Assembly (NCBI GenBank): GCA_021787255.1
Contig: JAJYMD010000157.1
Span: forward strand, 1 to 10,931
Length of the DNA: 10,931 nucleotides
Source of the DNA: Actinomycetes bacterium
GTDB lineage: Bacteria > Actinomycetota > Acidimicrobiia > Acidimicrobiales > RAAP-2
Direction of reading: 5' to 3'
The translations under genes and the position numbers were made by a program. Positions 5,716 to 10,931 of this stretch are shown here, in pieces. The notes beneath the pieces were generated by a model. The model ran no database searches. It saw nothing but the letters and a program-made list of their open reading frames with translations, and was not told the origin of the DNA. How positions within the stretch are numbered: position 1 is the stretch's first letter; each line of letters opens with the position of its first letter.

Positions 5716-8591
5716 GCGAGGAACCTCGCCCGGATCAGGTCGGCTGCGTTCTCCATATGCGTGACCTCGAGGAACGCCCAGCGACCCAGGCCGCCCCAGT
5801 TGTTGACCGCCGGCACCCACAGGTCCGCGGCCGCGGCGACCTTCGCCAGCTTCTCCTTCTTCGCCTCGCCCGAGACCTCCAGCAGCAGCGTCAGCAGGTC
5901 GCCGTCGCCTCGCGAGGCGGGGTCGCGCAGGCGGATGAGGAAGTCAGGGACGTAGTTCGCGGCACGGCCCTCGAACGTGTACGGCACCTTGAGGTTGAGC
6001 CCCTGGTTCTTGGCGTAGGCGACGACCTCGGGCATCAGTTCCAGCTTCTGGGCGAGCTCGGTCTCCCAGTTCGAGTCCTGGGCCATGCGGTTGACGTGGC
6101 TCTTCGTCGTGTCGAAGCAGGTCTTCGTGGTCTCGAAGATCACGTCGTCCGTGGAGCCGACCGCGTCGTACGGCCGCAGGATCGGGACCATCCGCTTCTC
6201 GCCCGGCGTGCCCATGACGATCGCCCGGTGGACGCGCTCGGCGGCGGCGTGGCTCCACTCGGCGAGCAGGAGGAGCTGCGGGTAGGCGCCGTCGCCGAGG
6301 AACGGGACGACGCACTCGTCGAGCCATCGGCGGGTGATGGCCGTGAGCTGCGGGAAGAGCCAGGGGCGCTCGCCGCCCTCGCCGTCCCGGAAGTAGGTGT
6401 CGAGCGTGCGCTTGGCGACCGCGAACACGACCGTGTTGAGGCGCTGGTGCTCCAGCGGCAGCTCGAGCAGGTTCATCTCGCCCACGATCGGGTCGAGCTC
6501 CGTGTGCGTGGGCACCTCGCGGGTCGAGAGCTCGAGGACGCTCCGCTCGTCGAAAGTCGCGGTCAGGCGCTCGGCGGGCATCTCGTAGCGGTAGCCGACG
6601 ACGCGCGGGAACTCGATGCGGAGGTGCGACCGCTCCGGCAGCGCGCGGACCGTCTGGACCGGCAGGGGCACGCGGACCGTGCCGGGGCGCGTCGTCGTCA
6701 GGAAGCTGAACGGGACGCCCAGGACCTCGGCGTACTCGGGCTCGAACATCCCGTCGGGGTTCGGGTCGTAGCTCGCGCGGCGGAGGGCCCGGCCGACGAC
6801 CTGCTCGCACAGGAGCTGCGTGCCGAAGGCGCGGACGCCCAGCACGTGGGTGACGGTGTTGGCGTCCCAGCCCTCGGTCAGCATCGAGACCGAGACGACG
6901 CACCGGATGTCGGCGCCCAGGCGCCCGGGCTTGCCGACCGTGTTGAGGACCTCGCGCAGGATGTCCTCGTCCTCGATCTCGTCGGCGCTGCGGCCCGGGA
7001 AACGCGCGGCGTACTCGCGCTTGAACTCCTCGATCTCGTGGGCCGCCGCGCGCTTGAACGCGGGATCGAGCGCGTCGCCGCGGTCGAGCTGCATGGAGTC
7101 GATGAGCATGCTCACCGGGCGCTGGCGCCAGGCGCCGCCCTCGACGTTGCTGAACAGCGGCAGCCGGCCGGGCGCGGCGACCGTGCCGCCGCCCTGGAGC
7201 GGGCGGTCGTAGCCCGCGATCCAGTCGTGGACGAGCTTGCTCACACTCGTGTTCGAGCAGACGACGATGAACACGGGCGGGCGGCCCATGCCCGCGCCGG
7301 CCCACTCGCCGTACGAGCGCTCGTAGTCGGCGTAGAGGCTCTGGAGCGCGCCCTCGAGCTCCTTGGGCAGGACGGGGTCGCCGTCGCCGACGGTCGTGTC
7401 CTTGAGGCCCTTCCGCGGGAGCGCGTCGCGCACGTGGACCCACAGGTCGCGGTAGCGGGGCAGGTCGCCGACCATCGAGTCGTCGGAAACCGGGACCCGG
7501 GGCACCTTGACGATGCCGGATTCGATCGCGTCCATGAGGCCGAAGTCGCTCACGACCCAGGGGAACAGCGTCCCCTCCGCGAACCCGGAGCCCTTGAGGA
7601 AGAACGGCGTCGCCGAGACGTCGAAGGTGCCCCGGATGCCGATCTTGTCCCGCACCGCGCGGAGGCCGTCGAACCAGACGCGGGCCTCCTCCGCGTTCTG
7701 CCTCGCCTCCGTGCGCTCGTCGGCCTCGAGGGCGCCCTCGACGGCCTCCTCGGCCGGCGCGGGGGTGTAGCAGTGGTGGGCCTCGTCGTTGAGCACGACG
7801 ATGTCCTTGGCGCTCCCGAACACCCGGCACACGCGGCGGACCATCTCGCCCGGCGTCTCCCTGAACCGCTCGGTGTCGCCGCCCGGCCCGGCGAGGACGC
7901 GCTTCGTGAGCGCGGCCGCCTGCTGCTCCTTCTCGCGCCGGATGAGCGCGTGGTAGTTCGTGATCTCGATGGTGGCCGACTGGAGCCGGTCGAGCTGCTC
8001 CGGGGTCACGATGTCCATCGAGCGGTAGAAGGTGGCCGGGTCGTTGGGCAGCAGCACCCGGAGGCGGTCGCGGATCGTGATGCCCGGCGTGACGATCAGG
8101 AAGCGGTGGCTGAACCGCTTGTCGTACGGGTTCGCGAGCTTGTTGAGCGCCTGCCAGGCGATCAGCATCGCCATGACGACGGTCTTGCCCGATCCCGTGG
8201 CCATCTTGAACGCCATGCGAGGCAGGCCGGCGTTGAGGCGCGCGTTCTCGGCCCGGATGACGTTGAGGGCCTTGGTGTCGCCGAGCTTCTCCGCGGCCTC
8301 CGCGAGGTAGATCGCCGTCTCCGCGGCCTCGACCTGGCAGAAGAACAAGCGCCGCTCGCGGTCGTCGGCGCGCCAGTGCGCGAGGAGCTCCTTGGTGGTC
8401 GCCGTCGTGTGGGGGTAGCCCTGGAGCCGCCACCGGCCGACGGCCTGGCGGACCTCGTTCACGATCTCGTTGGGCTGCTGCCGCGTGCCGCCGCCAAACT
8501 GGAGCGCGAGCTGCGCCGACGCCTTCTTGGGCTTCGCGACCGGGACGAAGAACTCGCTCGGGCGGCGCGACGGGACGAGCTCGCCGCTCAC
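5712..8591 (-). CDS. Res-like DEAD/DEAH-box helicase with C-terminal PD-(D/E)XK-type nuclease domain
   Basis: The restriction subunit of a type III-like system: an ATP-driven DNA translocase/helicase with a nuclease end. Counting from GTG 8591 (959 residues), the visible motifs are Walker A MATGSGKT at 130-137, VVLNDEAHHCY with N268-D-E-A-H272, VSATPF at 325-330, SMLTEGWDANTVTHVLGVRAFG, and motif VI QVVGRALRR at 597-605. The C-terminus has the layout of a nuclease domain (YVPDFLIRL with D883, then LLLEVSGEAKKEK with E905, then LWVPAVNN and GRWAFLEVT). Where the usual motif is E-x-K there is E-V-S, so cleavage activity is in doubt. The true N-terminus probably lies upstream: the same frame back to about 8669 encodes IENPVINSPFVEPARHFKVV, which looks like the conserved family start, yet contains no ATG, GTG or TTG. 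The coordinates given are therefore a minimum. It ends in an ATGA overlap with the Abi gene. It resembles the long Res-like helicases that I recall being annotated as BPTD_3080-family restriction endonucleases. Confidence 0.92.
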   Translation of the reverse strand: MSGELVPSRRPSEFFVPVAKPKKASAQLALQFGGGTRQQPNEIVNEVRQAVGRWRLQGYPHTTATTKELLAHWRADDRERRLFFCQVEAAETAIYLAEAAEKLGDTKALNVIRAENARLNAGLPRMAFKMATGSGKTVVMAMLIAWQALNKLANPYDKRFSHRFLIVTPGITIRDRLRVLLPNDPATFYRSMDIVTPEQLDRLQSATIEITNYHALIRREKEQQAAALTKRVLAGPGGDTERFRETPGEMVRRVCRVFGSAKDIVVLNDEAHHCYTPAPAEEAVEGALEADERTEARQNAEEARVWFDGLRAVRDKIGIRGTFDVSATPFFLKGSGFAEGTLFPWVVSDFGLMDAIESGIVKVPRVPVSDDSMVGDLPRYRDLWVHVRDALPRKGLKDTTVGDGDPVLPKELEGALQSLYADYERSYGEWAGAGMGRPPVFIVVCSNTSVSKLVHDWIAGYDRPLQGGGTVAAPGRLPLFSNVEGGAWRQRPVSMLIDSMQLDRGDALDPAFKRAAAHEIEEFKREYAARFPGRSADEIEDEDILREVLNTVGKPGRLGADIRCVVSVSMLTEGWDANTVTHVLGVRAFGTQLLCEQVVGRALRRASYDPNPDGMFEPEYAEVLGVPFSFLTTTRPGTVRVPLPVQTVRALPERSHLRIEFPRVVGYRYEMPAERLTATFDERSVLELSTREVPTHTELDPIVGEMNLLELPLEHQRLNTVVFAVAKRTLDTYFRDGEGGERPWLFPQLTAITRRWLDECVVPFLGDGAYPQLLLLAEWSHAAAERVHRAIVMGTPGEKRMVPILRPYDAVGSTDDVIFETTKTCFDTTKSHVNRMAQDSNWETELAQKLELMPEVVAYAKNQGLNLKVPYTFEGRAANYVPDFLIRLRDPASRGDGDLLTLLLEVSGEAKKEKLAKVAAAADLWVPAVNNWGGLGRWAFLEVTHMENAADLIRARFLA
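5724..5727 (-). promoter_or_regulatory. Ribosome-binding site of the Abi gene
   Basis: GAGG on the minus strand, eight bases before ATG at 5715 and inside the last codons of the helicase gene. It decides the start against the longer open frame reaching 5820. With the ATGA overlap it points to translational coupling of the Abi gene to the helicase. Confidence 0.6.
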
Positions 8592-8669
8592 CTGGCCGTC
8601 GACGACCTTGAAGTGCCGGGCCGGCTCGACGAACGGTGAGTTGATGACCGGGTTCTCGATCGTGGTCGT
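8592..8669 (-). other. Probable conserved N-terminal extension of the Res-like protein without a canonical start codon
   Basis: Continuing the helicase frame upstream of GTG 8591 gives TTTIENPVINSPFVEPARHF and then KVVDGQ, joining directly to the annotated start. The IENPVINSPF..EPxRHF pattern matches how I remember the N-termini of this helicase family, so it is probably real coding sequence. The frame is open back to TGA at 8760-8762, but none of its codons is ATG, GTG, TTG or CTG. An AGGGGG sequence (8679-8684) lies nine bases before an ACG codon at 8667-8669, which one base change would make ATG. Initiation at ACG or at ATC (8658-8660), a frameshift in the GGGGG run, or a sequence error are the options. 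With ACG 8669 as start the protein would have 985 residues. Confidence 0.6.
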
Positions 8670-8900
8670 TGGACTGGTCCCCCTGGACGCGGTGGCGGCG
8701 CTTCGTGGAGGATACGCGGCTGACGCGTCTGGTTGGATGGCAGCCGTGCGACGCGGCCGTCACCATGCTCCGGCGTCGTGGCAGCCTCCTCTCGAGGCAT
8801 CTCACCCAGCCGATCTGGTGCGCGACGCAGCTAACAGGCCGCTCCTGATCGCCACTGAGAAGAGCGAGCAGAAGCGGATCGGGACACCGCGCCATGCGAG
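8670..8900 (-). other. Gap between the ATPase and helicase genes
   Basis: This is the only substantial gap inside the minus-strand gene set (231 bases); the other junctions overlap or are 43 bases apart. I see no convincing coding sequence, terminator hairpin or -10/-35 pair. There is a strong AGAGGAGG Shine-Dalgarno-like sequence at 8785-8792. The only nearby ATG (8764-8766) follows AGGAGG after 18 bases and opens a frame one base out of phase with the helicase. The gap may hold the promoter for the res-abi-mod part. Confidence 0.35.
8679..8684 (-). promoter_or_regulatory. Candidate ribosome-binding site for the extended helicase start
   Basis: AGGGGG on the minus strand, separated by nine bases from the ACG codon at 8669. 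Position and spacing suit initiation there, although ACG is not a normal start. The G run is also where a one-base length error would shift the frame. Confidence 0.3.
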
Positions 8901-10931
8901 TCAAGCAGAAGCATCCCCGCAGGGGGAATTGGGGCTCGTCGCTTTCATCATCATGTCGTAGTGGGGAAGGTGATCCCACTTCTCGAAAACCGACCTAAAG
9001 ACACGCCGATAGGCGCCAGAACCCCAGTCGCACCCCGTGAGATGAAGGTCATCGCCTATCCCATGCGAGCCTGCGTGTGCCCAGGACAGCAGGGACCTGC
9101 AAATCAGCTTCTCGTCTCCATCGAAGCGTTCGAGGATGTCGTCAAGCTTCATCCCGCCGAGGTTCTGGAAGTAGTTCTCGAGGATCCGCCGCATGACGTT
9201 CTGCAACGCTACGGAACTTCCGTCGCCCTGCTGAACCTCACGCCATAGCAGCGCGTAGGAGGAGGTGATGGGATCGACCATATGTCGGACCAGCCTCGAA
9301 CCATCGGGGCCTCGCAGAATGGTCCAGAAAGTCTCGTCGGCTCGCGCCGTCCGAGCATGAGCTCCAGGTTCGAACGTGACTTCGCGGTGGAAGTACATGT
9401 TGTGAGTTAAGAGGATGAGCTGCCGCACGGAGGGCTGGGAGGCCCTCGCGTCTTTGATGATGCCGCGGACGAGACCGGCAACGATATACAGAACGTCGCT
9501 GTCGAGGCTCGAGACGGGGTCGTCGATCACCACGACCCGATCGCCAGCGGAGACGTCCTGGGACCTGCTTCCGCGCAGCAGGAAGTAGAAGTAGAGGAAC
9601 GTCACGAAGGTACGCTCGCCTTCGCTGAGCGTCCCGCCCGCTGGACTCCCGTCCGGTCTGATGAGCTCGTAGCTCGGGCCGCCATCAACGAGCGCGATCT
9701 TGAATGCATCGAACCCGACTGAGCTCAGCAGCTGGTTGATCTGATCGACCGTCGGCCTCGTGCTCGTGGTCCGGGTGCTCAGGTCGCTGATCGCCCTGTC
9801 CAGCTCAGCCACCATAACTTCGTGCGCCCGCATGGATTCGCCCAGGCCGGCTATCTCTTTGCTCTTACGTGTGTAGTCCCTCTCGTAGTCGGTGAGACTC
9901 GACTTGATCTCGTGGTCCAATAGGTGCCGCCAGACCTGAGCGACAAGCGTCTCCCGCTCAGCCTCGCGGCGCTCCAGCATTCCGTTGTGCTCGCGTATGC
10001 GTTCCCTGCCGACATCAAGGATGCGATCTATCTCGCTGACGCAACTCTGGAGGGGGTACAGGGTCAACGAGCGACTGGGCTCGCGGACCTTGTCGTCGAG
10101 GAGCCTCCGGTTGGCTTCAATCTCGCCACGAAGGCGGGCCACCGCGGCTGGGAGTTCCTCGTCGTCGAACAACTCCCTCCGGCCCGCCGCAGACTCGAGA
10201 GCAGCGAGCAGCGCATCGGTTTCTCTCTCGTACTCGAGGCGGAGAGTCTCCACTTCACGGCTCCCGTCGAGGAAGCTCTCGTCGAAGTACGCGGCCAGCT
10301 CCTCGGCGAACGGCCTGCTAGTGGGCCGCTGGCAGAACGGACAAACCCCATCGCTCTTATCGAAGTACGCGCGGCCGGTGCTCACCCAGTCGCTGTTGTT
10401 CAGGTGCTCGATTAGCGGCGCGATCCCGACGTCGGCGCTGCCGACAAGTGGTCTTGCGAGCACTGGAGCGCTCTCGAGCTGGAGCAGGGGCGCCACATCG
10501 AGCGACCGGAGCAACTCTAGGGGTTGCGGTTGGTCGCCCAACAGCACAGATGCCTTGCGCTTGAGCTCCTGGACATCAACCGGCTCGGTTGCGTTGTTCC
10601 TGCTCTCAGCGAGTAGCCGAGCGCCGAACCTCTCCTTGCTCGCGTGTAGGCCAGCGAACGCGTCCCTGAACTCGTCGCCGAGTCGAGCCTTCGCGCTCCA
10701 GCATTGCTCCATGAAGTGCTCGCGGAGCTTCGCAGCCGTGCCCTGCGCCTCCGCCAGCTGGGTCCGTGCGCGGTCACCCTTGCGCTGGACGTCGTCGCGC
10801 TGCTCCTTCGCCTCCTGGAGTTTCCGACGGGCCTCGACGTCTTCTTCGCCCAACGTGAAGATCCCCTTGATCTCCGCGTCGGAGCTGAAGTTGCGCTCGA
10901 CGAACTCCCGGTTGTAGACCAAGACATCGAG
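8901..10931 (-). CDS. AAA_13-type ABC ATPase with zinc hook, RloC/PrrC-like (5' end outside window)
   Basis: A partial SMC/Rad50-like ABC ATPase; about 676 residues are visible. The gene enters from the right edge: the first normal start (TTG 10922) is an internal Leu in LDVLVYNREFVERNF, a segment that follows the Walker A region in AAA_13 proteins. Walker A and the true start are therefore outside the window. Counting from that TTG, there is a coiled coil at about 28-70, a CPFC zinc hook at 194-197 and more coiled coil at about 220-385. The ABC signature LSEGER is at 432-437, Walker B RVVVIDDPVSSLD at 462-474 and the H-loop LLTHN near 504-508. The C-terminal region has MRRILENYF (R578, E582) and SWAHAGSHG (H616, H620), an R-x3-E...H spacing like the tRNA anticodon nuclease triad of PrrC/RloC. 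This suggests an ATP-controlled tRNase guarding the restriction system. A plain restriction-associated AAA_13 ATPase is the alternative. Confidence 0.88.
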   Translation of the reverse strand, partial: LDVLVYNREFVERNFSSDAEIKGIFTLGEEDVEARRKLQEAKEQRDDVQRKGDRARTQLAEAQGTAAKLREHFMEQCWSAKARLGDEFRDAFAGLHASKERFGARLLAESRNNATEPVDVQELKRKASVLLGDQPQPLELLRSLDVAPLLQLESAPVLARPLVGSADVGIAPLIEHLNNSDWVSTGRAYFDKSDGVCPFCQRPTSRPFAEELAAYFDESFLDGSREVETLRLEYERETDALLAALESAAGRRELFDDEELPAAVARLRGEIEANRRLLDDKVREPSRSLTLYPLQSCVSEIDRILDVGRERIREHNGMLERREAERETLVAQVWRHLLDHEIKSSLTDYERDYTRKSKEIAGLGESMRAHEVMVAELDRAISDLSTRTTSTRPTVDQINQLLSSVGFDAFKIALVDGGPSYELIRPDGSPAGGTLSEGERTFVTFLYFYFLLRGSRSQDVSAGDRVVVIDDPVSSLDSDVLYIVAGLVRGIIKDARASQPSVRQLILLTHNMYFHREVTFEPGAHARTARADETFWTILRGPDGSRLVRHMVDPITSSYALLWREVQQGDGSSVALQNVMRRILENYFQNLGGMKLDDILERFDGDEKLICRSLLSWAHAGSHGIGDDLHLTGCDWGSGAYRRVFRSVFEKWDHLPHYDMMMKATSPNSPCGDASA

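Noticed and set aside
5716..5820. Longer start for the Abi protein (348 residues)
   Set aside because: The extra 35 residues fall inside the helicase coding end and look non-native. ATG 5715 has a GAGG eight bases upstream and the typical ATGA overlap.
2148..8591. DISARM or BREX classification of the locus
   Set aside because: None of the extra hallmark genes of those systems (for example a DrmB-like or PglZ-like protein) is present; Mod and Res alone with Abi/RloC-like genes fit a type III-like system better.
5757..8639. Plus-strand open frame of 960 residues opposite the helicase gene
   Set aside because: The product is low-complexity (Arg/Ala/Leu/Glu/Asp/Val) and mirrors the helicase codons; it has no motif. 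It is a by-product of very high GC3 on the minus strand.
5944..8979. Minus-strand open frame of 1011 residues overlapping the helicase in another frame
   Set aside because: The translation is Arg/Pro/Gly/Ala-rich without motifs. Only the possibility that its ATG 8766 is linked to the helicase frame by a shift was kept as a finding.

Overview
This 10.9 kb window is very GC-rich, with strong G/C preference at third codon positions and GTG/TTG starts in use. This fits a high-GC actinobacterium (Actinomycetota). The lineage is inferred from composition and protein style only, not from a marker gene.

Layout. A single plus-strand gene at the left edge (44-1066) encodes a two-part protein: a helical N-terminus and a C-terminal part resembling the OGG-fold DNA glycosylase-like family. 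It converges on a minus-strand gene set that fills the rest of the window. Read in transcription order from right to left, the set is: (1) an AAA_13-type ABC ATPase with a CPFC zinc hook and a C-terminal region resembling RloC/PrrC tRNases, whose 5' end lies outside the window (8901-10931); (2) a 231-base gap plus a 78-base stretch that appears to encode the conserved N-terminus of the next protein but has no normal start codon; (3) a large Res-like DEAD/DEAH helicase-nuclease (5712-8591 or slightly longer); (4) an AbiJ/Abi_C-type abortive-infection protein (4774-5715), joined to the helicase by an ATGA overlap; (5) a beta-class DNA methyltransferase of the type III Mod kind (2148-4781), overlapping the Abi gene by 8 bases; (6) an unrecognised 288-residue protein with an RNLIAH motif (1238-2104).

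Working model. The methyltransferase and helicase-nuclease form a type III-like restriction-modification core. The Abi protein, the RloC-like ATPase and possibly the last gene would be suicide or growth-arrest RNases acting as a second line when restriction fails. Three of the proteins carry, or may carry, HEPN-type RNase signatures. The order is unusual (res before mod, with an Abi gene between them). Base composition is mosaic: res and the two ends of mod are near 77% GC in sampled 60-base stretches, while the Abi gene, the ATPase gene and the middle of mod are near 55-62%. This suggests assembly by cassette exchange.

The most notable anomalies are the missing canonical start codon for the conserved Res N-terminus, a serine where the Res nuclease motif should have its catalytic lysine, and the clustering of RNase-type motifs around one restriction core. 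No tRNA, rRNA, CRISPR array, insertion sequence or convincing rho-independent terminator was seen.
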